Assembly: GCA_905221605.1 (NCBI GenBank)
Contig: CAJNDS010002566.1
Span: 1 to 47,500 of the forward strand
Length of the DNA: 47,500 nucleotides
Direction of reading: 5' to 3'
Origin: Symbiodinium natans
Taxonomy: Eukaryota; Sar; Dinophyceae; Suessiales; Symbiodiniaceae
A program made the position numbers and the translations under genes. Shown here piece after piece: positions 21,236-31,068 of the stretch (position 1 is the first letter of the stretch; every line of letters starts with the position of its first letter). The notes under the pieces are model-generated. The model ran no database searches, was not told the DNA's origin, and was given only the letters and a program-made list of their open reading frames with translations.

Positions 21236-21815
21236 TCACTTCCTAAAAGAGAGAGCGGTTTGTGTCAGGCCATCCTTTTTTGCTTTGGCTTTAATTTTAG
21301 CTTTAGACTTGGGAAAAGCGGGTGTGGTCTGAGGAGGCAAAGGAGGAATCTGAGGGAGAGACTCTCCTGTGCTGCTACTTGCCACTGCTTCACCTACACT
21401 AGCGTTTGAAGGCACAACGGCTGCGGGATGGGGCGAGCAACTCTGCCTCAAGCCGAAGAAGGCTTTCACGCCAGCCTTGGGGTCTAGGCTTCTTTTTTGG
21501 GCTTCTTGGAATTTGCTGTTAGGCTTCTTGCAGACCTGGCTGCACCTACCTTGACATCCCGGTTTGGCCTTTAGGATTCTGACAGCTTGGAAAACACCAC
21601 ACTTTTTGCATACCACTGACTCTCCAAGGTTGATCATGTGGTGAGACACATGAAAGCCCCACGGAGTCGAGGTGGGCACAGGCAGACTCTGGCACGGGAA
21701 CTGAAGAACGTGCACAACCACCTCATGCGGATCGACTTGTTGCACGTAAAGCCCGCACCCTTCGCACTTGATGCACAGGTTGTTGGTGCTTTCTCCGCTA
21801 GAGATTTTCCAATTG
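21236..21815 (-). pseudogene. LINE RNase H/zinc ORF, C-terminal end (copy A)
   Basis: Only the last ~190 codons remain, from HNWKISSGEST onward, because copy A is 5'-truncated. It has CIKCEGCG near its start and VVCKKCGVF further on, a four-Cys arrangement that may bind zinc, then CQGRCSQVC. It ends LSFRK and TGA at 21236-21238. The full context is in copy B. Confidence 0.7.
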
Positions 21816-21827
21816 TCACATATATCA
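21816..21827. repeat. LINE target site duplication, second copy
   Basis: tcacatatatca between the 5' end of LINE A and the 3' end of LINE C. Confidence 0.85.
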
Positions 21828-24320
21828 CTCGAAAGCGGGCTGAGTCGCTAGCCAGGTTAGGCTCTTCGGAACCGGAGTTCCGGTTGGTATTTACTATGCA
21901 CGGAAAAGGGACTCTCGAGGTGTCCTTGGCCTGCTTACACGGCCGTACTATGTGCAGGGAGCACCGAGAGAAGAAAAAGGGCCTAACCAGATCCGCGAGA
22001 AGCTCGGCGGCCTACGGCTACTCACTGGTTTGGCACTGTACAAAGCCCTAGGCAAAAAGTTCTGCAGGTTGAACTGCCTGGTCTGTACTGCCTACCCTAT
22101 CAGCCCTGCCAGTACAGGGGAGAAACTCACCCACTTCCGGCTCACTCAGAAAAGGCAGAAGGTCTGGAACCGATACATGGGCAATGCCTGTACTAAACTG
22201 AACGCAAGTGGCTTGGCAAAGTCGCCAACCTCCGGCACAGGCCTAGGCTTTCTCGCCCTTACTAACCTAGGCCCCAGGAACTCATGCCGCAGCAGCACTG
22301 AGCTCCTGTTAGCCCCGTTTGCTGACCTGGCTTTCTCGCACTTACTCACCAGGGAGGGGAACCAGCTTTCTCGCTCTTACTAACTGGCTCAACCTCAGCG
22401 GCTCCAAGGAGCCCATACCACTTGCACGCAGGGAGGGCTTGGTTGATTTGGGCAGCTCAGTTGGGCAGGCTTTCAGGCACCGAGCCACAGCCTTTAACCT
22501 CCACAATCTGGTGCCTCTGGCTGTCCGTCAGCCAAGCATTGGTCCCTAACAACAACGCCTGCCGCTAGGCTTCCTCCAAGATGGGCTTGCACCACCCGGA
22601 GAGAAACAACAGCACCCTGCAGGAATCTCAAAGGAGATCCTCGACAGGCCAAACACGGGTAACCCCAAACTGGGTGCAGGGAAATGCCCTAAACCTCATA
22701 CGGTCGGCGTACTTAGGATCCTCGTCCGTTCCTGCCACACCTCAGCGCCCTCCCTCCCCTCATCAACCAGTGAGGATCTTCAGGGTGCGGTTCTAACGTT
22801 ATCCTTTCGTGCGCTGTGTTTGCGAGAACCCCGTGTTGGGCCTGTGGAAGACCCACAAGCACCTGAGCCCGAAAACCCGGTCCAGCGGTCTGCTGCACAG
22901 ACCGAGCAAAGGGGCCGAACCGGTGTCAGGCTGAACAAAAGCCGCATCGAGGCGGCCTGTCCTGCAGGGTGTCCATCGGAACAACTGCGAAAATATTCCG
23001 ACGGATGGATCTGGGTACGTGCCGGGACTGAGCACTTCTGCTTGCATTCTTACAACCTGCATCCTTATGCGATCATTAAATGATCCAATTCTATGCAAGA
23101 TTCTCCGTGGTGCCCTACGGCACTCTCAGTTTGGGAACGGACTCACAGGACCGTCGCTGATTGGACGGGGAGAAGCTTCACCCGTGACAAAGGGATTCCG
23201 GAGGGTGAGCATCTCACCCTTGATTCTGGCAGGGCATAGCTCCTGCAATTTGGGTGGGTTGGGGCCGGATTAGGTCAGACCTCCCAGGGGACGTCTTCCA
23301 AGTCTTCAAAGCCACACACCAGCCAATCACTGTTGCCTGCTTCTTCTGGGGAGTCTAGATCCTGAGAACACCCTTCCTCAAGGAAGGTCCAGCCATGTGC
23401 GCTGGCTGCAGAAGACAGCGGCGCCAGCAAAGGTTCTACGGGCTCCGTACCTTGGTGACCTAACTGACGCAAGTTAGCAAGGGAAGCGTAGTCCAGAAAC
23501 ACCGGTCTCCTAACTGCTTGGTCGAAACTCGGCCAGCTCCACGTGCACGCTAGGAAGCTTTCTAGACAAAGGGCACAGTAGAGCTCGATGCGTCTTCCAT
23601 CCTCTCCATGCAAGATCGCTGGTTGCCTTTCCCAGGACCGGGCAAGAAGTTGAGGTTATGGGTTGGAATGTTACCACAGCCAGTGCAATTAAAGTTCAAA
23701 AGGCGAAGCCACTGCACGGGCGGGTCGCCTCCCGTTCCCCCGTGGAGCTCTGCTGGGTCTTCCATGCATCTCCATTGCCCACAGGGTCCGGCTCGGACTG
23801 TTTTGCCGGATTTGCTGGTGCGAACAAAATACACGCTGCTGTCCTCGGAGAGGAGCAGCCACTCTTTCCGGCCCTTGTGATGCCAGCGAAAGCAGAGTGC
23901 TTGGTGGAAAGTCCTGCATTGGCTGGGACCACACTTGGCTCTATGGGCCCAAGTTCGCTCTGGATTTGCCAGGCTGCTCGAGCATCTTACCTGGTCTTCC
24001 AAGGCTGGAGAACCTCCACAGCCGGCTGTAAGAGGACTCGCATAAGGGAAGAGTTCCCCAAGCCGGGCTGCTTCGCCCTCCAGTCGGGCCGTGCCTTCTT
24101 TCTGGCTCTCTGCAGAGCAAGTTGGGTGAGATGACTCCAACCCATCACTTGCTGGCAGTGAGGATCTCGACTGCACAGGTGCTCTGGACATGGCTCAAAT
24201 GAAGGCTGTGAAAAAGCAGGCCTGGTACCCAAAACAGTTAGGGGACTCGAGGCTGGTTCACACAGCTACCGCACTGCTACCTGTGCACCCCACCGGGGTT
24301 GAGCCGAGATCTTGAGCCAG
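21828..24320 (-). mobile_element. LINE copy C, diverged subfamily, 5'-truncated
   Basis: The 3'-terminal ~60 bp resembles A and B (ctcgaaagcgggc, cgctagcca, ttaggctcttcgg) including the hairpin; a later gagaaactcacc box is also shared. The rest differs. About 21828-23270 has no ORF and carries three ctttctcgctcttactaact motifs (22248, 22331, 22366). The coding part is at 23275-24191. No RT is present in this truncated copy. Confidence 0.7.
23275..24191 (-). pseudogene. Unknown zinc-type ORF of LINE copy C
   Basis: Two overlapping minus frames (23562-24191 and 23275-23613) probably form one protein broken by a shift near 23600. The first contains LNFNCTGCGNIPTHNL; the second continues with ELYCALCLESFLACTW. 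A CxxC ... CxxC pair is also a feature of the C-terminal domain in copies A and B, although the sequences do not align by eye. No kinase-like ORF follows it. Function unknown. Confidence 0.4.
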
Positions 24321-24332
24321 TCACATATATCA
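24321..24332. repeat. LINE target site duplication, third copy
   Basis: tcacatatatca between the 5' end of LINE C and the 3' end of LINE B. Confidence 0.85.
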
Positions 24333-24576
24333 CTCGAAAGCGGGCCACGTCGCTAGCCAATTAGGCTCTTCGGGACCAAAGTCCCGGAAGTTAAGGTGAA
24401 ACGTGAGAACAACTACTCTCGGGAATGCCTTGGCCTGCTAAACACGGCCGTGCTTGTGAAGGCATCCGAGATGTTACGGAAAGAGCTACGGGCAGGGAGA
24501 ACCTCACCATCCCTCAGAGTCTTTACAGACTTGACAAGATTCTCGCCGCAGCACAGGGAGAAACTCACCTTCTGGC

Positions 24577-25930
24577 TCATCGCAGATCACTGAAACAGGG
24601 CCCTCCCGAGTCGATAATGCCCTGTTCGCTGAGATGGCTCCAGAAGGGCTGACACTCCATTAACAGTGTTTCCGCGCACCACCTTGGGTACACGCCAACG
24701 TGTCTGAGCTTGTCGCGCAGCCAGCCTTGGCGTGAAGGGCTGAAATCCGCCACAAGCGACCAAAAGCCTGTCCAGCTGTGTTTGGCTTCTTTTCCCTCCC
24801 ATGTCCATTCGTTCGTGTCGAAGAAAATGAGCCTCGGATGGGGGGAATTTGCCGTGGTACGACTCACGGCTACATTTAGTGGTCCCAAATCGCGGAGGGT
24901 CCACCCTGCAGCTCGAAGATAGGCCAAAATGATGGCCATGTAGCACAAGAACTGGAAGCAACTCTGGCTTCCAGCGCCGAATCGGGTGAGAACCTCAACC
25001 CCTGGAACACATCGCTCCTGCAGCGACATGTAAAATGGAAACACCTGCTCTCCACCCTGCCACAGCAGGCGGATGCGCACAAGCCCATACCAGTAGACCT
25101 TCGCCGTAAACCGGGGGAAGATATTACTGATGCGCTCCTCTTCGGCCTGGCTTTCATCCGAGAATTTCCACACCAGGGGAGCCGATTCGGCTACATAGGC
25201 TACTCGCGTACGGCCGAACATGAGCATAGTCAGATCCATGGTGTCCCGAACATGGAGGCTGTGGGTGATGTCATGGATCATGACTAGGTTGACAGGAAGA
25301 TAGTGCAGAGGTTCCTTTGGCTTGCCGCGGTGTGCCTTCCACTGGCCTTGAAAGTGGAACGCGACTTCCTGTGGGTCTGCCCTCCGACGCTCGTCTACTG
25401 CCACTGCGTCGTTTCTTCCAGAACTAGTCGCTCTAACTGTCTGATGGTTTGCTTCACGGACTATTGATCCTTCATTGGATGCTTTGTTGTCCTGGGGCCA
25501 CCCTGAACTCTCGGGAGAGCTTGCGGGGTCATGAAGAGAGGTGAGATCCTCAACCTCCGCGTGGGCGTCAGGGCGCCCAGGGTTCGATGAATAGGAGTTT
25601 GGCAGAGGAGCCGCGTTTCGGGAGAGAAACTCTTCCCTTCTGTGCCCGCTTGAATCAGAGGAGCTCCTTAACTTGACCCTTCGTTCCCAGGGGGAAAGCT
25701 GATCGGAGCGCCACTCCTGGGTTGCATCCGAAGGATCTTCGGGCACGTCTTCCGCCCGACCTCGCCTGCTTGGCGGAGGAGCAGGTGGTGTAGGGCGAGG
25801 TGTTGAGTTCGCCCGGAAACGCGCATCGCTTTCCGCTTTCCGCTAAGGAAAGACGCCTAGCATGGCTCCTTGCTTTACTCCTGGAGATCGAACCGGGGCT
25901 TTTTGTAGGGAGATCTCGTGCGCTTCTTTC
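24577..25930 (-). pseudogene. Kinase-like ORF, copy B, interrupted
   Basis: Same protein as 19781-21232. The first 35 codons are at 35557-35661, on the other side of the DNA transposon. In addition a 7-bp tandem duplication (ttccgct, about 25830-25843) shifts the frame, so the intact frame resumes only at about 25746. The core residues (Lys, RD-N, Asp) are unchanged. One visible substitution is Glu to Ala in DERRREDPQE. Confidence 0.8.
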
Positions 25931-25955
25931 CCCAGAGAGCCCAATGCTGCTTAAT
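25931..25955 (+). repeat. Left terminal inverted repeat
   Basis: Begins CCCAGAGAGCCCAATG and then c-TGCTTAAT. It matches the inverse of 35530-35554 at 24 of 25 positions. Confidence 0.9.
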
Positions 25956-26165
25956 AAGGAAACACAACTCTAATTAAGCAAGTATTGCTTATATGAATAT
26001 GGCTTATTTAAGGTTTTCAAGCTTAATTAAGCAATATACTGCTTAATTAAGAGCGAAACTCTTTTATTTAAGCATGATTCCGCTTTAAATAAGCACGGCA
26101 GGGCTAGATTTAAGCAATTATTGTTTAATTAAGGTGTTTTTTTACGAAGTGTGAACATTGCTTAA
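25956..26165. repeat. Left subterminal AT-rich repeats
   Basis: Multiple copies of gcttaattaagc, gcttaaataagc and related taattaagca words in both orientations (about 25970, 26020, 26040, 26068, 26085, 26112, 26124). Such clusters are transposase-binding arrays in En/Spm-type elements; binding here is inferred. Confidence 0.75.
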
Positions 26166-26170
26166 CGAAG

Positions 26171-26225
26171 CTCGTTTTTGACCTTGTGTGTGCATGTGCA
26201 CATGTGTGTGTGTGTGTGCACGTGT
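26171..26225. repeat. Short TG/CA-rich microsatellite
   Basis: tgtgtgcatgtgcacatgtg followed by a (tg)n run and gcacgtg. It lies between the subterminal repeats and the first gene. Confidence 0.7.
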
Positions 26226-26377
26226 GAAATATGGCACGTTTTGCATTGTTTTTTTGCATGGTTTTAGCATGCATGGGATCGGCTCCTATGAGGAGCGATC
26301 GGGAGCATGGAGCTTGTGCAGTTGCAAGCTTAATTTGGTCGCATGCAATCGGCTCGAGCGATGCATGGCACGACAAC

Positions 26378-27673
26378 ATGTCTGCTGTTGTAAGCCCTAC
26401 TAGGAGGTCGAACTCGGCAAAGCCCGAAGACCTAGTGAAAGTGCTCAGGGCCCACCTGCCACAGGGCCTTGACAAGAAGTACTTAGACCATGAGCCTGGC
26501 ATGCTTGTGCAAGCATATGAAGACATCATCAGCGATGTGCTTTTGAGAACCTCTCGCCCCACCAAATCCTTGTTGCAAAGTGCTGCTGTGAAGGCCTGGC
26601 AAAATGTCAAGACGAGCGAGGCTGAAACATGGGGTTCGCAGGTAGCCAAGGCTGTGAGTTGGTGCTACAACAAGCGGCTTCAAGTGAGCACCGGTGTGAA
26701 GTTGAATGCTGCTGTTCGCAGAATCATCCAGCAAATCAACAAGCAGAGTTTTGGTGTCAGAAAGACTGAGGCAGATATCGCAAAAGATCCCCCAAGTCGC
26801 AAGAGGGCCTTGAAGCCCACCCTTTCCCGCACCAGCAAGCAAAGCCAGGCCAGCCGAGAGTCACTGCCCAAGAATAAGAAACGATGCAGCAGCACCAGTG
26901 TCGACGAGCTTCGCAAGATCTATGGGCTCCCATTAATGTCCTCGACTGCTGCCAGCAGCAGCTCCAATGCCCAGCCCGATCTCCCCGGCAGTAGTCTCAT
27001 CGACCTCGATGCTGAGACTGTGAGCTCCGAAAGCTCGGATGTGAAGTGCAAGGGTCAGGAAGCACCAGCTGGCCTGGAGTACTTCGACAGTAGCTCTTGC
27101 AAGATGGTTCGTTGGAGTTCGGGCAAGAAGATCCTCAGTGCCCAGATGACAGAGGGTCCCAATGGGTTCGCCTTGGTCGAGTGGCCAGGCGAGTCACCCG
27201 TGGAGACAGAAATTCCCAACTTGGCTTTGCAAGGTGCTGGCCTGAGGCCCCAAGACAAGCCCAAGCCCAAGGCCAAGAGTAAAGCCAAAGGCAAAGCCAA
27301 AGGCAAGGCTGCGAAAAGACCTGCTGCTGCCCCCGGCCCCGAAGCAGATGCTCCATCTGATGCTCCTGCAGAAGATGCTCTAGATGCTGCCCCGACCAGG
27401 CCAAGCTATGAGTACAACCCTGCTGATCCCGTGCCCGAGAATGCCCTGTACTCCTGCATGTACTACAAGAACAATGCGATTGGAATCCGCATCACAGTGA
27501 AGCACGAAGGTGGCAAGCTTGAAAAGCAGGTTTTCAGCTTTGGAGGTACCCACTGTGGCAAGACTGAGGAAGAGCTGAGGGATATGGGTAGGGTCGCTGT
27601 TGCGAAGATGAAGAACGATAGGCAACCCCCAGCTGTCGTGAAAACCTGGTGCGACGAGCAGATCTTCCACTGA
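26378..27673 (+). CDS. Transposon gene 1: unknown protein with K/A/P-rich linker
   Basis: Open from 26231, but the ATG at 26378 (SAVVSPTRRSNSAKPEDL) is the likelier start, giving 431 residues; the upstream 49 codons could be a signal-peptide-like extension or 5' UTR. Order of parts: an Ala/Lys-containing helical N-terminal region (PEDLVKVLRAHLPQG ...), a basic Ser-rich region with KNKKR, an acidic/Ser region, a KPKPKAKSKAKGKAKGKAAK linker that could be a nuclear signal or DNA-binding tail, and a compact C-terminal domain from YSCMYYKNNAIGIRI to WCDEQIFH. No family recognised. As the first gene inside the element it may be an accessory DNA-binding protein like TNPA; that is speculation. Confidence 0.6.
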   Translation: MSAVVSPTRRSNSAKPEDLVKVLRAHLPQGLDKKYLDHEPGMLVQAYEDIISDVLLRTSRPTKSLLQSAAVKAWQNVKTSEAETWGSQVAKAVSWCYNKRLQVSTGVKLNAAVRRIIQQINKQSFGVRKTEADIAKDPPSRKRALKPTLSRTSKQSQASRESLPKNKKRCSSTSVDELRKIYGLPLMSSTAASSSSNAQPDLPGSSLIDLDAETVSSESSDVKCKGQEAPAGLEYFDSSSCKMVRWSSGKKILSAQMTEGPNGFALVEWPGESPVETEIPNLALQGAGLRPQDKPKPKAKSKAKGKAKGKAAKRPAAAPGPEADAPSDAPAEDALDAAPTRPSYEYNPADPVPENALYSCMYYKNNAIGIRITVKHEGGKLEKQVFSFGGTHCGKTEEELRDMGRVAVAKMKNDRQPPAVVKTWCDEQIFH

Positions 27674-28768
27674 CTCGTCCAATATGAGGCAGGCCTGTAA
27701 AGAGAGATAGGTTTTGAGAGAAAGAAGACGGAGGGCTGCATTGCGCGCTTTCATGGCTGCCCTACACCACACATGCAGATCTATGTGCTATGATAACTTC
27801 GTCGGTTTTGTTGCCGTGTGGGGAACTCAGTTTTGGGTGTCAAGGCACTGGCCTCCCATGGGGAGGCCATAGGGTCTGTGCATCGTCCAGGTCGCTCAAT
27901 GTTGGTGTGGTGAACTCAGTTTTGATGGCCTCCCATGGGGAGGCCATACCTAAAACTGCATGGCCTCGAGGTGCAAATGGATCTACATGTGCCCCCCCCG
28001 CTTTCGTTGTGTGTGCCTGTTTTGGGTTTGAGGAATTGAAGTTCGATGTCGTTTGTGTTGGGGGCTGCATGCGTGGTCGGGAGAGAGTGCAACCGGAAAA
28101 CATATGGATATATACGACATATAAATAGATAAAGAAACACACATATATATACACCAACCCAAGTGAATTTCAATTGCCCCAAACCTTTATATAAGTGTCT
28201 TATTTTCCCCAGACCCTAGAAAGACCCGAAGACCTAAACCCCTTGATGTTAATCTTGACAGGTACAATATCAATGGTGTGGCTGGCGATTGGCAGATGGA
28301 TCCGAGGACTGCTGGGCTGGGCATATCATTCCATAAAGACCCAGCCCTTAAGCCCCTAAGCCTCTGAGGACCTTACATGTTAACGATCTGGAGCATGCAT
28401 GTGCAGCACGTGTGAAGTCGACCGGCCACTGCCCCTTTGCAGGCTCACGAGCTCGGTGCTGCGATATCCCACCCGAGCCCTGCAACTAAACTCTACAACC
28501 TAAACCCTTATATAGCTCTAAACCCTTAACCCTTAACCCGAAATAGAAACCCTTAACCCTTTAAACCCTAAACCCTTAACCCTAGATCCTTAACCCTTAA
28601 CCCTAAACTCTAAACCCCTTGAGGTCGTGTATAGGCTGGGGTGATTGCACTGTCACACACAGATCATGTACTGCACGATGCCAGAACAAGTTTAAGCTCT
28701 ACAGTTAGTCGATTCTCTCTCTCTCTCACACACTCTCTATCTCTCTCTCTCTCTCGCTGTCTCACTCC
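27674..28768. other. Intergenic: palindromes, telomere-like repeats, CT tract
   Basis: tggcctcccatggggaggcc palindromes lie at 27849-27869 and 27926-27946. CCCTAAA-type units in degenerate form run from about 28490 to 28620. A (ct)n tract at about 28713-28763 sits directly before the next ATG. No further gene is supported. Confidence 0.7.
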
Positions 28769-29707
28769 ATGGCCGATTGCGAGAGTGAGGATTATTCACC
28801 AGCTGCTGTGGAGAGGTTTTTTGGGCAACTGGCTGCAGAGCAGAGGGGGGGCGATCCCGAGCCGAACTCGATCGCGAGATCGAGCTCGGGCTCGGGATCT
28901 AGGAGGAGCCGGTCGAGGAGGCGAAGATCCTCGTCGACCTCTTCTTGGAGGAGGAGGAGGCAGAGGAGGAGGAGGCGAAGATCCTCTTCTAGCAAGAGGA
29001 GGAGGCGAAGATCCTCTTCGCCAAGGAGGAGGAGGCGAAGATCCTCTTCCTCGCCAAGGAGGAGGAGGCGAAGATCCTCTTCTTCGCCAAGGAGGAGGAG
29101 ACGAAGATCCTCTTCGACCAGCAGGAGGAGGAACAGGAGGTCCGTGCGGAGGAGTCCTCAGGAGGAGGTGGCATCGGAGGAGGTGGTAAGTGAAGGAAGG
29201 GAAGAAGAAAAGGAGGTGGAGGCACGGGAGGAGGCGGTAGGAGAAGAAGAGACAGAAGAGGAGGAGGTGGCAGTGGAGGAGGTAGGTGAAGAAAAAGAAA
29301 GGGAGGAGGTGGCATTGGAGGAGGTGGTAAGTAAAGAAAAAGAAGAGAAAGAGGAGGTGGAGGCAGTGGAGGAGGCGGTGTGTGAAGAAAAAGAAGAGAA
29401 GGTGGTGGAGGAGGAGGCACAAGCTGCAGAGGAGCCGAGAGGATCGCGAGATATTTTTCAGGAGGTGGAGAATGAGGAGGTGGAAGAAGGGTGGAATGAG
29501 GAGGTGGAAGAGGGGTGGACAGAGGAGGACTGGGAGATCTGGCGGGAGGTGCTGCGAGCTGGTGGGAAGAACAAGGGCCGGAAGCGACGGCTGGAGATGT
29601 TCCAGAGGCATAAGTACCTCAAAGCCCAGGGACTCTGGGTGGGAGGGAGGTGCCACCCAGAGGGCCGAGAGGCCCGTATGGAGGCCCGACCAAAGAGGAG
29701 GCCATGA
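28769..29707 (+). CDS. Transposon gene 2: RS-rich / Glu-rich protein
   Basis: A 312-residue frame with three parts. Residues about 30-120 are Arg/Ser repeats (RRRRRSSSSPRRRR), like the RS domains of splicing factors. Residues about 120-230 are dominated by Glu/Val. The C-terminal ~80 residues (WEIWREVLRAGGKNKGRKRR, FQRHKYLKAQGLWVGG) are complex and look like a folded, basic domain. The repeats are built from gaggaggag triplets, so part of the length may be simple-sequence expansion. The frame on the opposite strand (28796-29656) is open too but Pro/Leu-rich and lower in complexity. No family recognised. Confidence 0.5.
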   Translation: MADCESEDYSPAAVERFFGQLAAEQRGGDPEPNSIARSSSGSGSRRSRSRRRRSSSTSSWRRRRQRRRRRRSSSSKRRRRRSSSPRRRRRRSSSSPRRRRRRSSSSPRRRRRRSSSTSRRRNRRSVRRSPQEEVASEEVVSEGREEEKEVEAREEAVGEEETEEEEVAVEEVGEEKEREEVALEEVVSKEKEEKEEVEAVEEAVCEEKEEKVVEEEAQAAEEPRGSRDIFQEVENEEVEEGWNEEVEEGWTEEDWEIWREVLRAGGKNKGRKRRLEMFQRHKYLKAQGLWVGGRCHPEGREARMEARPKRRP

Positions 29708-29819
29708 GAAAAAGAGAGAGAGCCAGCATGTGCAAGGGCTTAGGGTTTAGGGTGGTCCAGGGCTTTTGGGGTGAGGGCAAGCATGTGCAGCGAGCATGAG
29801 TGTCATGAGTCTGCAGTTG
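29708..29819. other. Spacer before telomere-like array
   Basis: Short AG-rich spacer after the RS-rich gene; nothing coding. Confidence 0.4.
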
Positions 29820-29965
29820 CCTAAACCCTAAACCCTAAACCCTACACCCCAAACCCTAAACCCTAAACCCTAAACCCTAAACCCTAAACCCTAAGCCCTA
29901 AACCCTAAACCCTAAACCCTAAACCCTAAACCCTAAGCCCTAAACCCTAAACCCTAAACCCTACT
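29820..29965. repeat. Interstitial telomere-like (CCCTAAA)n array
   Basis: About 20 units of ccctaaa, mostly perfect, with occasional ccctaag. This is the plant- and dinoflagellate-type telomere repeat on the plus strand. Confidence 0.95.
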
Positions 29966-29969
29966 AAAC

Positions 29970-29977
29970 TCCCTAAA

Positions 29978-30035
<58 letters not shown>
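29970..30035. repeat. (CT)n microsatellite
   Basis: About 60 bp of ct dinucleotides with few interruptions, directly after the telomere-like array. Confidence 0.95.
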
Positions 30036-30040
<5 letters not shown>

Positions 30041-30104
30041 GCTCGCCCATGCAGGACCTGGCTTTGGTGGTGGTGGCCGGGCCCGGGCTCTGAGAGTGCA
30101 TTGC

Positions 30105-30560
30105 GCGGTAAACCCTACACCCTACTTAAACCCCTAAACCCTAAACTCCAAAAACCTTAAACCCTGAAAACCCTAAACCCTAAACACCTCAAACCTTATA
30201 AAAACCCTGAACCACCCAAACCCTAAAGATTACACAAGTGTTGGTTCCCAAAAGCTTAAAAATCATGAAGCCTAAAACCCTCAAACCCTAAGAGGCCCAA
30301 ACCCACTCAACCCCAAAAAGACAACTCAAACCTTATAAAACCTTGAGCCCCTCGAAAGCCTAGGGCCTTAAGGCCATCTGAATCCAAAGAACTCTTAAAA
30401 CCTTAAACCCTCTAAACCCTAAAACTCCTAAACCCTAAAACCCCACACCCCAACACCCTAAAGCCTAAGAACCCTCAACCCCTCAAAACAAAACAGTCAA
30501 CTCTCCAGGCTCTCAGCCCTGAAAACCCTTAGGCCCAAAACCCTGAACCCTGGGCCGGAA
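30105..30560. repeat. Degenerate telomere-like tract
   Basis: Dozens of diverged aaaccct and aacccta units with insertions, continuing to about 30560. More decayed than the 29820 array. Same strand orientation. Confidence 0.8.
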
Positions 30561-30602
30561 ACCTTAAGCCCTACCAAGTTCCACACCCTCCTCTGAGGAG
30601 GG

Positions 30603-30617
30603 CCTCCCCTGGGGAGG
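30603..30617. other. TCCCCTGGGGA palindrome (others at 30937, 32672, 34775)
   Basis: cctcccctggggagg, seven-base arms with a central t. Related copies are 30937-30951 (catcccctggggatg), 32672-32682 (tcccctgggga) and 34775-34787 (ctcccctggggag). The variants at 27849 and 27926 have an atg centre. Confidence 0.7.
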
Positions 30618-30719
30618 TAGTAGCTATTAGAAAATCCTCCACTCAGGAGGCACCCCCCCCCCCCCGCCCAGAGAAGCAACATCAACCAAATCCTCCCCAA
30701 CATTGGAGCCACCCCAACC

Positions 30720-30823
30720 TGTTAAAAAAAAACTTTTTTTAACATTTTTTTAACGGGATTTTCCTTTAAAAGTAAAGGCAAAGCCCGTTAAAAAATTGTT
30801 AAAAAAAAAGTTTTTTTTTAACA
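30720..30823. repeat. Large inverted repeat hairpin
   Basis: Arms 30720-30757 and 30784-30823 are near-perfect inverses, from tgttaaaaaaaaac through taacggg. Each arm is itself close to self-complementary (gttaaaa ... ttttaac). The loop is ~25 nt. Could be a small MITE or a replication-prone hairpin. Confidence 0.85.
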
Positions 30824-31068
30824 ATCATCCCTGCCCATTCCTAGGTCTGTTCATCGGCAAGGGCCAGGCACCGGGGCTGCTGCAGCTTGAATCCTTTGAG
30901 GATTCGAGCTCTGAGTTTTTAGTGAGGGTTGAGGGTCATCCCCTGGGGATGCTTGCATGCATGTGGAGTGTCAGACAGCTGCATCCATGGTGAATGTGTA
31001 TGTCCATAGGCATCATCAGTGAACCCCGTTCGGCCCGTAGATTGTCCCGGCCAGCCTCAGCGAGCATC

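Larger units (their letters stand above)
19545..21815 (-). mobile_element. LINE copy A, 5'-truncated
   Basis: The 3' end is at 19545 (plus strand ctcgaaagcggg); the 5' truncation is at 21815. It is nearly identical to copy B (24333-25930 plus 35557 to about 36247). It contains the C-terminal end of the RNase H/zinc ORF and the complete kinase-like ORF. It provides the uninterrupted sequence that defines the ends of the DNA transposon in copy B. Confidence 0.85.

Noticed and set aside
28796-29656. 286-codon minus-strand frame opposite the RS-rich gene
   Set aside because: Low-complexity Pro/Leu antisense of the gaggag repeats, without a complex domain.
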